The notes: generated by a model from the sequence alone, not told the origin. DNA of 64,000 bases from Candidatus Saccharimonadota bacterium (GCA_017531585.1 JAFXKT010000002.1:196203-260202), one strand, 5' to 3'; counted from the first letter of the stretch, positions 48,756-57,233 are shown. Translations and numbers: made by a program.

Positions 48756-49060
48756 TGGCACGCACCCTCACTGGAGTAGTCTCCTCCGACAAGCGTGACA
48801 AGACCATCACGGTCATGATCACCTCTCGTGAGACGCATCCACTATATCGCAAGCAGTATACTATTACGCGCAAGTACACTGCACATGACGAAAAGAACGA
48901 AGCCCATGAAGGCGACACCGTCATGATCGAAGAAACGCGCCCAATCAGCAAGACTAAGACCTGGAATCTTGTCAAAGTTCTTGAAAAGAGCCATGGTAAG
49001 GTCGAGCTAAAAGATGAAGTCACTCAGGTCGAGAGCGACGATAAAGAAGGAGAAAATTAA
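48755..49060 (+). CDS. rpsQ: 30S ribosomal protein uS17
   Basis: 101 residues: the OB-fold core ([54 protein letters not shown]) plus an acidic C-terminal tail. Overlaps both neighbours by one base. Confidence 0.97.
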   Translation: MARTLTGVVSSDKRDKTITVMITSRETHPLYRKQYTITRKYTAHDEKNEAHEGDTVMIEETRPISKTKTWNLVKVLEKSHGKVELKDEVTQVESDDKEGEN

Positions 49061-49428
49061 TGATTCAGCAAGAAACCCGCTTGAAAGTTGCCGATAACAG
49101 CGGCGCCAAGGAACTTGGTGTTATCCGCGTACTCGGCGGCACTCGCGCTCGTTACGCTCACGTTGGTGATATCGTAACCTGCAGCGTCAAAGAAGCTTCC
49201 CCAACAGGAAACGTCAAGAAAAAAGCCGTAGTCAAAGCTGTTATCGTCCGCACTCGTCAGCAGATTCGCCGTCCAGATGGTTCTACCATCCGTTTCGACG
49301 ACAATGCAGCAGTTATTGTCAACGACGACAAAACTCCAAAAGGCACTCGTGTCTTTGGCCCAGTTCCACGCGAACTTCGCGACAAGGGCTTCATGAAAAT
49401 TATCAGCCTAGCACCGGAGGTACTATAA
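49060..49428 (+). CDS. rplN: 50S ribosomal protein uL14
   Basis: 122 residues, canonical ([47 protein letters not shown] end). It contacts 16S rRNA in an intersubunit bridge. Confidence 0.98.
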   Translation: MIQQETRLKVADNSGAKELGVIRVLGGTRARYAHVGDIVTCSVKEASPTGNVKKKAVVKAVIVRTRQQIRRPDGSTIRFDDNAAVIVNDDKTPKGTRVFGPVPRELRDKGFMKIISLAPEVL

Positions 49429-49429
49429 T

Positions 49430-49750
49430 ATGGGAACTCGTATTAAAACTGGCGACCTCGTAAAGGTTATCTCTGGTTCTAACAAGGGAGCAACTGGTAA
49501 GGTTACCAAAGTTGCTCCAAAAGAGAACCTAGTATTCATCGAAGGTCTAGGCAACCGCACTCGCCACATGCACGCTAGCATGTATCGCCAGGGCGGCAAG
49601 AAAGATATTCAAGTCGGCATCAATGCAAGCAAAGTTGCTCTAGTTATCGACGAAAAAGCTGGCAAGACCAGCCGTATCGGCTACGCTAAGAACGACGACG
49701 GCAAAACCGTACGCATCGCCCGCCAAGCAAACAACAGGGAGATTAAATAA
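49430..49750 (+). CDS. rplX: 50S ribosomal protein uL24
   Basis: 106 residues with the KOW motif [24 protein letters not shown]. uL24 starts 50S assembly. Overlaps rplE by one base. Confidence 0.97.
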   Translation: MGTRIKTGDLVKVISGSNKGATGKVTKVAPKENLVFIEGLGNRTRHMHASMYRQGGKKDIQVGINASKVALVIDEKAGKTSRIGYAKNDDGKTVRIARQANNREIK

Positions 49751-50322
49751 TGGCCGAAACTAAATATGAAGCACGTCTAAAGACTGCCTACAAAGAAAAG
49801 TTCAAAGCTGAGCTCCAGAAGGAACTTAAGCTTGAGAACATCAACCAGGTTCCAGAACTAGAGAAAATCATCGTTAGCTCTGGTGTTGGTAAAAAGCGTG
49901 AAGATAAGCGCTTTACCGAAACTGTAACTCTAACCCTCAGCAAGATTACTGGCCAGGCAGTTACAAGCCGCCTAGCAAAGAAATCTATCGCACAGTTCAA
50001 GATCCGCAAAGGTATGGGCGCCCCAGTTGGTTACCTAACAACCCTACGCGGTGATAAGATGTACGAATTTGCTGATCGCCTCATCAACGTTGCATTGCCT
50101 CACGTCCGTGACTTCCACGGCGTTCCAGGCAAATCCTTCGATGCTAAGGGCAATTACAGTCTTGGTCTAAAAGAACAAACTGTATTCCCAGAAATTAGCT
50201 TCGAAGATGCAGCCGTACTTCATGGTATTGAAGTTACGTTCGTAATCAAGAACGGCACACCAGAAGGTAGCCGCAAGCTCCTCGAAAAGTTCGGTATGCC
50301 ATTTGAAAAGGAGTCTAAGTAA
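49750..50322 (+). CDS. rplE: 50S ribosomal protein uL5
   Basis: 190 residues, with [43 protein letters not shown] and the 5S rRNA binding surface; [11 protein letters not shown] conserved. Overlaps rpsN by one base. Confidence 0.98.
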   Translation: MAETKYEARLKTAYKEKFKAELQKELKLENINQVPELEKIIVSSGVGKKREDKRFTETVTLTLSKITGQAVTSRLAKKSIAQFKIRKGMGAPVGYLTTLRGDKMYEFADRLINVALPHVRDFHGVPGKSFDAKGNYSLGLKEQTVFPEISFEDAAVLHGIEVTFVIKNGTPEGSRKLLEKFGMPFEKESK

Positions 50323-50591
50323 TGGCTAAGAAGAGTGCAGTTCTACGCGACGAAAAACGCCGCAAGATGTATGAAAAATATAAAGCTAAACGCGATGAGC
50401 TAAAGGCTGCCGGTGACCTAGAAGGTCTTCAGAAGCTTCCACGCAACGCAAGTGTTACTCGCTTGAAGAACCGTGATATGCTTGACGGTCGCCCACGTGG
50501 CTATATGCGCCGTTTCGGCCTAAGCCGCATTAACTTCCGCGAAAAAGCAAGCAAGGGTGAAATCCCTGGCGTAACAAAGAGTAGCTGGTAA
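50322..50591 (+). CDS. rpsN: 30S ribosomal protein uS14 (zinc-free type)
   Basis: 89 residues of the long, cysteine-free form ([37 protein letters not shown]). The zinc-ribbon cysteines of the short form are absent. Confidence 0.97.
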   Translation: MAKKSAVLRDEKRRKMYEKYKAKRDELKAAGDLEGLQKLPRNASVTRLKNRDMLDGRPRGYMRRFGLSRINFREKASKGEIPGVTKSSW

Positions 50592-50609
50592 TAGGAGGAA
50601 AGGAAAGAT

Positions 50610-51011
50610 ATGTCTATTCAAACTAGCGATCCAGTAGCTGACCTCATTACGCGCATTCGCAACGCAATCGCCGTTAACAAAAACGAAATTCGCGTTCCTA
50701 CCAGCAAGCTCAAGCTTGCTGTAGCCGAGAAGCTACAGAAGATTCACTACCTCGAAAAGGTAGAAATCGAAGAGGCTCAGCCTCGCAATATCTTGCACAT
50801 CGTCATCAATAAAGAAGGCGAAAACGCAACGATCAACGAAATCTCCAAGGTTTCTACACCAGGTCGTCGCATTTACGCTGGCGTAAGCGAAATTCCTAAG
50901 GTAAAGTCTGGCCGTGGTACCGTTCTTGTTTCTACAAGCAAAGGCATCATGACTGGCCAAGAAGCCGTTAAGAACAAGCTTGGTGGCGAAGTTCTAGTCA
51001 AGGTTTGGTAA
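50610..51011 (+). CDS. rpsH: 30S ribosomal protein uS8
   Basis: 133 residues (TSDPVADLITRIRNAI, STPGRRIYAGVSEIPKVKSGRGTVLVSTSKGIMT). uS8 is a central-domain assembly protein and in E. coli the spc-operon repressor. AGGAGGAAAGG precedes the start. It is the last gene before a terminator that splits the spc operon. Confidence 0.98.
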   Translation: MSIQTSDPVADLITRIRNAIAVNKNEIRVPTSKLKLAVAEKLQKIHYLEKVEIEEAQPRNILHIVINKEGENATINEISKVSTPGRRIYAGVSEIPKVKSGRGTVLVSTSKGIMTGQEAVKNKLGGEVLVKVW

Positions 51012-51021
51012 TAACTACCGC

Positions 51022-51052
51022 AAAAAACATCCTCATTCGGGGATGTTTTTTG
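51022..51052. terminator. Terminator after rpsH
   Basis: AAAACATCC ... GGATGTTTTTT hairpin between rpsH and the convergent membrane gene. It ends the 3.0-operon block rplC-rpsH. Confidence 0.9.
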
Positions 51053-51062
51053 TTGCCTAAAT

Positions 51063-51497
51063 CTATTTCATCTTATCTGGAATCGTCCAGGAGTTTTCTT
51101 TCATTTTCTTGACCTGATTCTCGCGGTCTTTTTGTATCTCCATTCGCTTCTTCCTACCAAATACATATTCAACTTTAGCCGCATACCTACTCTCGATAAA
51201 ATTGAACGGAATATAGAAGACTGAGACGAAGAAATATAGCCTAATCATAAGAATCAAAGCAATCGGGATTAGCCACCAGAAGCCTAGCCCAATACCCCAA
51301 ATTACAGCAGAAACAAGGAGCGCAATCGAAAACAAGCGCCAAAGCCGTGCTATGCCAATATCTATCACTTCGACAATATCGAACCTACTGCGCTTCATAC
51401 TTTTTAGTGCGCTTTTGCAAAAACCTGCGCAAAATAGCCACCAAACAAGCAACATCGCAGCGTAAATAGCACTAAATATAATAATTACATTGAGCAT
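51063..51497 (-). CDS. Membrane protein inserted in the spc operon
   Basis: 144 residues with hydrophobic segments about 2-25 and a pair at 55-95, then a basic cytoplasmic tail (FGRKKRMEIQKDRENQVKKMKE). No family recognised. ATG 51497 is chosen because TATAAT (51509-51504, minus strand) ends six bases before it; a TTG start 24 bases upstream would precede the minus-10. Probably leaderless; opposite in direction to all the ribosomal genes around it. Confidence 0.6.
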   Translation of the reverse strand: MLNVIIIFSAIYAAMLLVWWLFCAGFCKSALKSMKRSRFDIVEVIDIGIARLWRLFSIALLVSAVIWGIGLGFWWLIPIALILMIRLYFFVSVFYIPFNFIESRYAAKVEYVFGRKKRMEIQKDRENQVKKMKENSWTIPDKMK

Positions 51498-51517
51498 AAG
51501 TAAATTATAGCCCACGA

Positions 51518-51531
51518 GCAAGATATCTTGC
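51518..51531. promoter_or_regulatory. Perfect 14-bp palindrome in a divergent promoter region
   Basis: GCAAGATATCTTGC lies between the divergent 51063 and 51563 genes and covers part of the minus-35 of the latter. Operator candidate. Confidence 0.4.
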
Positions 51532-51556
51532 TAAAAAGCACAAGCTAAAATATAAT
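51528..51556 (+). promoter_or_regulatory. Promoter of the 51563 gene
   Basis: TTGCTA (51528-51533), 17-base spacer, TATAAT (51551-51556); ATG follows after six bases (leaderless). Confidence 0.7.
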
Positions 51557-51562
51557 AAAATC

Positions 51563-52588
51563 ATGAATCCGAACGGGACAAACTTAGATAATGGCATGAA
51601 TCCTAACGACCCAATGCCAAACGGTCAGGCACCAAATAATCAGATGCCACAATTCGAAGCACCGCAAAATCCAATGCTAGACAATTCTCCTAGAGCAGGT
51701 GCTTTTATACCAGATCAAAATATTAACAATATTCCAACTACAGACACAGATCCAACTGCGCCTACTTTTTCTGCACCAAAAGCTAGCTTCGCTTCTATGC
51801 TAGAAGGCCAGAATCCATACCAGAATCCTAGCCCAAATCCTTATCAAAACCAGGCAATGCCACAAGCTATGCCAGCTAACAACATCCAGAACACGCCACT
51901 TGCCATGGGCATACAGTCACAAAGCATTGCAATTCCTCAGCCAAAGCAAAGCCATGGCCTAGAAATCTTTATTATTGTTATCATTTATATTATTAGTATT
52001 GCTGCTATCGGTGGCGCAATCTACTTCTTTATGCAATACGATGGTAAGAACAAACAAGACACAAGCGCCCGCAACGCCCTAGTCCTAGACGCAAAGGAAG
52101 AACAAAAAGCCCTAGACGATCAGAACTATGCCAAGCGCAAAGCTCTAACATCCAAGGAGTTTACGGGTCCAAGCCAATATGGCGCATTGACTTTCAAATA
52201 CCCAAAAGAGTGGAATGTCTATATCGCAAACGATAGCGAAACCAGTGCAGAATACGAAGCATACTTCCATCCAGATCCAGTCCCACCAATCAAGTCAAAT
52301 AATTCAACATTTGCCTTTAGTTTCAAGATTCTAAATCAAAGCTACGAACAGGCTGCACAGAAATACAACAATGACAAGATTTCTAGCACGCCATTCAGCT
52401 CCGGGCCAATTACCGGCATCATGGTCCAAGGCAAGCTTAAAAACAACGAAAATGCTCCAGATGGACGCGCAATTATAATCAAAGTTAACGATAAATCCGC
52501 CATTCTATCGACCGACGATTATGCAACATACGGAAATTACTTCGATAGCATCATCGCAAGCCTAAGAAATAGCAATATCGAAAACTAA
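51563..52588 (+). CDS. Membrane-anchored protein with PsbP-like ectodomain
   Basis: 341 residues: an Asn/Pro/Gln-rich cytoplasmic tail (about 1-130), one membrane segment (about 134-158) and an extracytoplasmic domain with YGALTFKYPKEWNVYI, a start typical of PsbP-like domains, ending IIASLRNSN. No enzyme motif. Inserted between rpsH and rplF with its own promoter and terminator; the Pro/Asn-rich tail plus single TM layout recurs at 11721 and 40117. Confidence 0.65.
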   Translation: MNPNGTNLDNGMNPNDPMPNGQAPNNQMPQFEAPQNPMLDNSPRAGAFIPDQNINNIPTTDTDPTAPTFSAPKASFASMLEGQNPYQNPSPNPYQNQAMPQAMPANNIQNTPLAMGIQSQSIAIPQPKQSHGLEIFIIVIIYIISIAAIGGAIYFFMQYDGKNKQDTSARNALVLDAKEEQKALDDQNYAKRKALTSKEFTGPSQYGALTFKYPKEWNVYIANDSETSAEYEAYFHPDPVPPIKSNNSTFAFSFKILNQSYEQAAQKYNNDKISSTPFSSGPITGIMVQGKLKNNENAPDGRAIIIKVNDKSAILSTDDYATYGNYFDSIIASLRNSNIEN

Positions 52589-52596
52589 AAACAGAG

Positions 52597-52626
52597 AATC
52601 TCAAGATTAACCTCTTGAGATTTTTT
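52597..52626 (+). terminator. Terminator of the 51563 gene
   Basis: AATCTCAAGA / TCTTGAGATT followed by T's. Its right arm contains TTGAGA, the minus-35 of the rplF promoter. Confidence 0.85.
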
Positions 52627-52643
52627 GAATTTTATGATAAAAT
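52615..52643 (+). promoter_or_regulatory. Promoter of the rplF operon
   Basis: TTGAGA (52615-52620), 17-base spacer, TAAAAT (52638-52643) in the extended form TTATGATAAAAT. Confidence 0.75.
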
Positions 52644-52672
52644 AAGCGAGATATTATTAACAAAAGGAACGT

Positions 52673-53209
52673 ATGAGTCGTATCGGAAAACTACCTGTTG
52701 ACATCCCAGCAGGCGTGACAATTACGGTCGGCGACACCGAAATCACCGTCGCTGGTCCTAAAGGCACGCTAACTGTCCCTGTCCAGGAGAACACCCAGAC
52801 TAAGGTCGAGGGTAATCAAATCATCGTAACACGCGCCGACGACGAGCCAAAGTCTCGTGCTTGGCATGGTTTACAGCGCGCATTACTAAATAACGCTGTT
52901 ACTGGCGTAACCAAAGGTTTTGAGAAGAAACTCGAAATCAATGGTGTTGGTTTCCGCCTAAGTGGTGGTCCAAAAGAAATCGAAATGGCACTAGGCTTTA
53001 GCCATCCAGTAAAATATAAAGCCCCAGAAGGTATCGATCTAAAGACTGACAAGATGACAATCACTGTCAGTGGTATCGACAAGCAGAAAGTCGGCCAGGT
53101 CGCTGCTGAAATCCGCGCACTTAAGAAGCCAGAACCATACAAGGGTAAGGGTATTAAGTATGCTGACGAAGTTATTATCCGTAAAGCCGGTAAGGCAGGG
53201 AAGAAATAG
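52673..53209 (+). CDS. rplF: 50S ribosomal protein uL6
   Basis: 178 residues, MSRIGKLPVDIPAGVTI and the late block PEPYKGKGIKYADEVIIRKAGKAGKK. It lies near the sarcin-ricin loop. First gene of the second half of the spc operon, started from its own promoter. Confidence 0.98.
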   Translation: MSRIGKLPVDIPAGVTITVGDTEITVAGPKGTLTVPVQENTQTKVEGNQIIVTRADDEPKSRAWHGLQRALLNNAVTGVTKGFEKKLEINGVGFRLSGGPKEIEMALGFSHPVKYKAPEGIDLKTDKMTITVSGIDKQKVGQVAAEIRALKKPEPYKGKGIKYADEVIIRKAGKAGKK

Positions 53210-53211
53210 TC

Positions 53212-53541
53212 ATGAAAGCAGATTTTAGAAAGAATCGCACTCGTGCAAAGATTCATGGCACTGCTGAGCGCCCACGCCTTAGCGTAAATATCAGCAACAA
53301 GCATGTTACTGCACAGATCATCGATGATGACAAGCGCGTAACTCTAGCTTACGCTACAACCGTTGGCAGCAAAGAAACCGGTAACATGACCGAACTCGCA
53401 GCCAAAATCGGTAGCGAAATCGCCAAGAAGGCAAAGAAAGCTAAGATTGAAAAGGTCGTCTTTGATCGTGGCGCACGTCTTTATGCAGGACGCCTAAGCG
53501 CACTCGCTGACGCAGCCCGCAAGGAAGGACTGGAGTTCTAA
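53212..53541 (+). CDS. rplR: 50S ribosomal protein uL18
   Basis: 109 residues; RPRLSVNISNKHVTAQIIDD and VFDRGARLYAGRLSALADAARKEGLEF are conserved. Binds 5S rRNA. The usual basic N-terminal region is short. Confidence 0.97.
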   Translation: MKADFRKNRTRAKIHGTAERPRLSVNISNKHVTAQIIDDDKRVTLAYATTVGSKETGNMTELAAKIGSEIAKKAKKAKIEKVVFDRGARLYAGRLSALADAARKEGLEF

Positions 53542-53542
53542 T

Positions 53543-54202
53543 ATGGAAAGCAAAGCAAAAGTTATTAACGAATCCGGCACAACTCGCCTCAACAAAGAAG
53601 CTAGCGCTGCAAAGGAAGCTCGCGAAAACGGTAACTTCCGTGGTCGCCGCCGCGACAATCGCCGCAACCGCCGCGCAACCGACGAAGTTAAGAAAGAGTT
53701 TGATTCCGTAAACATTAGCATCAATCGTGTTAGCCGCACCGTTAAGGGTGGCCGCCGTATGCGTTTCCAGGCACTAGTTGCAGTTGGTAACCACAAGAAC
53801 AAGATTGGTGTTGGTATGGCAAAAGGCGCAGACGTCACAAGTGCCGTTCAGAAGGCAGAACGCCGCGCAAAGAAAGATATGATCACTATCAACCTAAATG
53901 GTGATACTATCTGCCACGAAGTTGAAACCAAAGTTACTGGCGCTAACGTTCTTATGAAGCCAGCAGCTCCAGGTACCGGTATTATCGCTGGTGGTGTCAT
54001 CCGCTCCATCATCGGTCTTACAGGTGTTAAGAACCTTATCAGCAAGTCCCTCGGTTCTACAAACAAAGCAAACATCGCTTATGCAGTTATCGAAGGTCTT
54101 CGCCAGCAGGTTCCAAAGAGCGAATGGCTAGCCAACAAGGGCAAGAAAGCCGAAGCTAAAGAAGCTCCAAAAGCAAAGAAAGCTGCTAAGGAGGAAAAAT
54201 AA
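53543..54202 (+). CDS. rpsE: 30S ribosomal protein uS5
   Basis: 219 residues: an Arg/Asn-rich N-terminal extension (about 1-55), the S5 core (VNRVSRTVKGGRRMRF-type motif, GNHKNKIGVGMAKGADV) and a Lys/Ala tail. The gene for uL30, which normally follows, is absent: rplO starts on the next base. Confidence 0.97.
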   Translation: MESKAKVINESGTTRLNKEASAAKEARENGNFRGRRRDNRRNRRATDEVKKEFDSVNISINRVSRTVKGGRRMRFQALVAVGNHKNKIGVGMAKGADVTSAVQKAERRAKKDMITINLNGDTICHEVETKVTGANVLMKPAAPGTGIIAGGVIRSIIGLTGVKNLISKSLGSTNKANIAYAVIEGLRQQVPKSEWLANKGKKAEAKEAPKAKKAAKEEK

Positions 54203-54670
54203 ATGAAGTACAACGAACTTAACGTTATTGCAAACAAAGATCGCAAGCGTGTAGGTCGCGGTATCGCAGCTGGTCAGGGTAAAACCGCTGGTCGTGGTAC
54301 AAAGGGTCAGAAATCCCGTACCGGCCACAGCAAGATGCCAGCAGGCTTCATGGGCGGTCAGCGTGCAATCATGCAGGCAATTCCTAAGCTAAAAGGTTTC
54401 AAATCCCTTCATGCTAAAGCTCAGGTTGTTTACATCGACACTCTTGATACTCTTAAGGGCAAGGTCGACAACTTCAAGCTAGCAGAAGCAAACCTTATCG
54501 CTAATCCATACGCAAGCGTAAAGGTCATCACTCGCGGTGAGATCAAGAACAAGATTGAACTTGAAACTCAGTTCGCAAGCAAGACTGCAATCGCTGCTAT
54601 CGAAAAAGCTGGTGGTAGCTTCAAGAAAGTTACTGTTCCACAGCGCGTTAAGGCAAACAAAGAAGCCTAA
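54203..54670 (+). CDS. rplO: 50S ribosomal protein uL15
   Basis: 155 residues with GRGIAAGQGKTAGRGTKGQKSRTGHSKMPAGFMGGQ, the glycine-rich rRNA-binding region. Followed by a terminator, so secY is a separate unit. Confidence 0.97.
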   Translation: MKYNELNVIANKDRKRVGRGIAAGQGKTAGRGTKGQKSRTGHSKMPAGFMGGQRAIMQAIPKLKGFKSLHAKAQVVYIDTLDTLKGKVDNFKLAEANLIANPYASVKVITRGEIKNKIELETQFASKTAIAAIEKAGGSFKKVTVPQRVKANKEA

Positions 54671-54685
54671 CAGATAGAAAGCAAG

Positions 54686-54716
54686 AAAATATCTCCAAGT
54701 AATTGGAGATATTTTT
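54686..54716 (+). terminator. Terminator after rplO
   Basis: AAATATCTCC / GGAGATATTT followed by TT. It separates rplO from secY. Confidence 0.85.
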
Positions 54717-54742
54717 GTATAATCTCGCAAGATACCGATAGA

Positions 54743-54753
54743 TATGATAATAT
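54743..54753 (+). promoter_or_regulatory. Extended minus-10 of secY
   Basis: TATGATAATAT, about 25 bases before the ATG; GAGGT serves as Shine-Dalgarno. Confidence 0.5.
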
Positions 54754-54776
54754 AAAAGAAGTAAAAAAGAGGTATC

Positions 54777-56189
54777 ATGAATTTTAAGACGATTTTCAAG
54801 TCTTTGAAAAACAAAGACATGCGAAAAAGAATCCTTGCTGTAGTAGGCCTCCTAGTCGCCTACCGCATCTTGGCGCACATTCCTGTCCCACTAGGCGACG
54901 CACCAACATTCAAGACCGCTATCAATAACTTGATCAACGGTACAGACTTCGGTGGCTTCATCAACCTTATTTCCGGTGGTGGCCTAACCTCTATGTCTAT
55001 TATTATGGTTGGTATTTCGCCATACATCACATCATCAATCGTTATGCAGCTTCTATCCAAAGCTATTCCAAGCATGGAAGAGCTCAGCAAAGACGGTGAA
55101 GTCGGACGCCGCAAGATCAACCAGTGGACTCGCATCCTAACCGTCCCACTAGCAATTCTTCAGTCAATTGTCTATATCTTCATCCTATCCAAGGAAGCTC
55201 TATCTCTAGGCACGACATCTACAGTTGCCCTTGACGGACAAGGTTGGGCTCTAGCCGTAACGGCCATGACAGCAGGCTCTATGCTTCTCATGTGGCTCGG
55301 CGAACTTATTACAGAACAGGGTATCGGAAACGGTACTTCCATGATCATCGTCGCAAGCATCATCGCAAACTTCCCGTCTTTGGTTTCAAGCTTACTTACA
55401 AAGCTCTTCGACACAAGCGCTGGCACACTATCCATGTTCGGCTGGCTAAACCTTCCAGTAAACCCAGTATATTTCTGGATCATCATATCAGTACTGATCG
55501 GCCTCATAGTCGTTATTTACTTCCTCGTCAAGATCAACGAGGCACAGCGTATCGTCACGCTCAATACCGCAAAGCGCGTTCATGGCAACAGCGCTTACGG
55601 CGGCATCAAAAGCATTATGCCAATCAAGCTTATCTCTGCTGGCGTTATTCCAGTTATCTTTGCTGTGGCATTCCTAAGCGTTCCATCTTTCATCGGTCAG
55701 CTTATTATTCACAGCGACGAAAATAGCGTCTTGGGCCAGAACCTCGTTAGCTGGTTCAGTGCTCCAAACGCAAGCAACTTCGACCAGACTGTCGGTCTAC
55801 AAGCAAAAGATTTCATCTATCCTGCATGTTACTTCTTGCTAGTTGTCATGTTTACATACTTCTATACAAGCATCGTATTCAATACTCAGGACTACGCAGA
55901 AAACCTACAGAAGCAAGGCAGTTTCATCGAAGGCGTTCGCCCAGGCAAAGAAACCGAGAAATATCTCAGCAAGATTGTAAATCATCTAAACCTATTTGGT
56001 TCAATCGCTCTTGGTATCATCGCATTACTTCCATACATTGTAGATTTCATCACAATCGGCGTAATCGGTACTCCAATCGGCCTATCTATAACTGGTACAA
56101 GTTTGCTCATTCTTGTGACTGTCGCAATCGAAAACATCCGCTCGCTCAATTCCCGCGCGTTAATGGTAACCTACGACGACTATAAGTAA
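54777..56189 (+). CDS. secY: Preprotein translocase subunit SecY
   Basis: 470 residues with ten predicted membrane segments. RILAHIPVPLG, ISGGGLTSMSIIMVGISPYITSSIVMQLL, EGEVGRRKINQWTRILT-like and GLQAKDFIYPACYF are SecY features; it forms the protein-export channel with SecE. It overlaps the following sortase-fold gene by one base. The usual neighbours adk and map are missing. Confidence 0.97.
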   Translation: MNFKTIFKSLKNKDMRKRILAVVGLLVAYRILAHIPVPLGDAPTFKTAINNLINGTDFGGFINLISGGGLTSMSIIMVGISPYITSSIVMQLLSKAIPSMEELSKDGEVGRRKINQWTRILTVPLAILQSIVYIFILSKEALSLGTTSTVALDGQGWALAVTAMTAGSMLLMWLGELITEQGIGNGTSMIIVASIIANFPSLVSSLLTKLFDTSAGTLSMFGWLNLPVNPVYFWIIISVLIGLIVVIYFLVKINEAQRIVTLNTAKRVHGNSAYGGIKSIMPIKLISAGVIPVIFAVAFLSVPSFIGQLIIHSDENSVLGQNLVSWFSAPNASNFDQTVGLQAKDFIYPACYFLLVVMFTYFYTSIVFNTQDYAENLQKQGSFIEGVRPGKETEKYLSKIVNHLNLFGSIALGIIALLPYIVDFITIGVIGTPIGLSITGTSLLILVTVAIENIRSLNSRALMVTYDDYK

Positions 56190-56851
56190 TGGCACTAAAG
56201 ATTAATCGCACAATCACGAGAATCACTCGCATTGTGGGGTGGGGATTATTAATCATAATTGTAGCCTGCACCCTCAAAGTATTCATCTGGGAACAGAATT
56301 ACTACAAAAACGAGACCAAGTCCGCTCGCGCTACCGCACCAGCAGTACTAAGCGGTATTCAGCCTATTGGAGGCCTCGGCACAGATAAAACATCCGACGA
56401 AGCCTATAACAAGCATACCGTCGAAAAAGATCAGCCAAAATATATCGAAATCGAAAGATTAGGTGTTAAGGCGATCGTAAATCCCAGCAAAACCGAAGTC
56501 GCAGGCAAACTACCACTTCCAAGCAATATCTATCAGCTCAGCTGGTATGGCGGTTCCGCAAAACCGGGAAACGTTGGCGCAATCGTAATTAGTGGCATTA
56601 GCCAATATGTCGACCAATCTGGAATCTTCAAGAACCTGGATAGCCTAGAAAAAGGCGACAAGATCAAGCTCACGCGTGGTGATAACGAAGTATTTGAATA
56701 TACAATCGAATCTATCAGCATTACATCTTACAAAGATTCATCCAAAACCTTACCACTTGCGCAACAAAGCATTGATAGCAAAGAAACTTTGTCCCTAGTT
56801 TCAGTAGGAAATAGCGATACTTCCGTAGTAATTATAAAAGCTACTAGATAA
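56189..56851 (+). CDS. Sortase-fold protein lacking catalytic residues
   Basis: 220 residues: a membrane anchor (about 15-35), then a sortase-type domain: YIEIERLGVKAIV, GKLPLPSNIYQLSWYGGSAKPGNVGAIVISG, GIFKNLDSLEKGDKIKL, FEYTIESISI and LSLVSVGNSDTSVVIIKATR. Active sortases have GH, TC and a following Arg: here they read GI (136-137), SV (205-206) and TSV (211-213). The enzyme cannot work by the usual Cys-His-Arg mechanism and may bind sorting signals or a partner. It is coupled to secY (TAATG) and occupies the place of adk and map. Confidence 0.7.
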   Translation: MALKINRTITRITRIVGWGLLIIIVACTLKVFIWEQNYYKNETKSARATAPAVLSGIQPIGGLGTDKTSDEAYNKHTVEKDQPKYIEIERLGVKAIVNPSKTEVAGKLPLPSNIYQLSWYGGSAKPGNVGAIVISGISQYVDQSGIFKNLDSLEKGDKIKLTRGDNEVFEYTIESISITSYKDSSKTLPLAQQSIDSKETLSLVSVGNSDTSVVIIKATR

Positions 56852-56853
56852 TC

Positions 56854-56885
56854 AAAAATAGCTGCTCCAAAAAGCAGCTATTTTT
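56854..56885 (+). terminator. Terminator after the sortase-fold gene
   Basis: AAAAATAGCTGCT / AGCAGCTATTTTT, a strong hairpin. Confidence 0.92.
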
Positions 56886-56896
56886 GTATTTACATC

Positions 56897-56925
56897 TTGA
56901 AAAATTCTTGATTTTTTGATATAAT
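56897..56925 (+). promoter_or_regulatory. Promoter of infA
   Basis: TTGAAA (56897-56902), 17-base spacer, TATAAT (56920-56925) with TGA upstream. ATG follows after 14 bases. Confidence 0.8.
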
Positions 56926-56939
56926 TGAGCTTGTAATTT

Positions 56940-57233
56940 ATGGCTAGTCAAAAGAAATCGGCACACCCTAAAAAGGGCTCTGCTAACCGTTCCGCTGAAA
57001 ATGCGTCGAACAGTAGCAAAAAAGAAGTTATTAAGCTCACGGGAAAAGTCATCGAGGCTCTACCGGGGACTAAATTTCATGTCGAGCTTGAGAATGGTCA
57101 TGTTATAGTTGCTCACATGTCGGGTAAAATGCGAAAGAATTATATCCGCCTCGTGCCGGGCGACAAGGTGGAAGTTGAGCTAACCCCTTATGATCTCACG
57201 AAGGGTCGCATCAGCTACCGCCAAAAAGATTAA
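56940..57233 (+). CDS. infA: Translation initiation factor IF-1
   Basis: 97 residues. The OB-fold core ([67 protein letters not shown]) is complete; an N-terminal Lys/Ser extension of about 27 residues is extra. IF-1 blocks the A site during initiation. Confidence 0.96.
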   Translation: MASQKKSAHPKKGSANRSAENASNSSKKEVIKLTGKVIEALPGTKFHVELENGHVIVAHMSGKMRKNYIRLVPGDKVEVELTPYDLTKGRISYRQKD

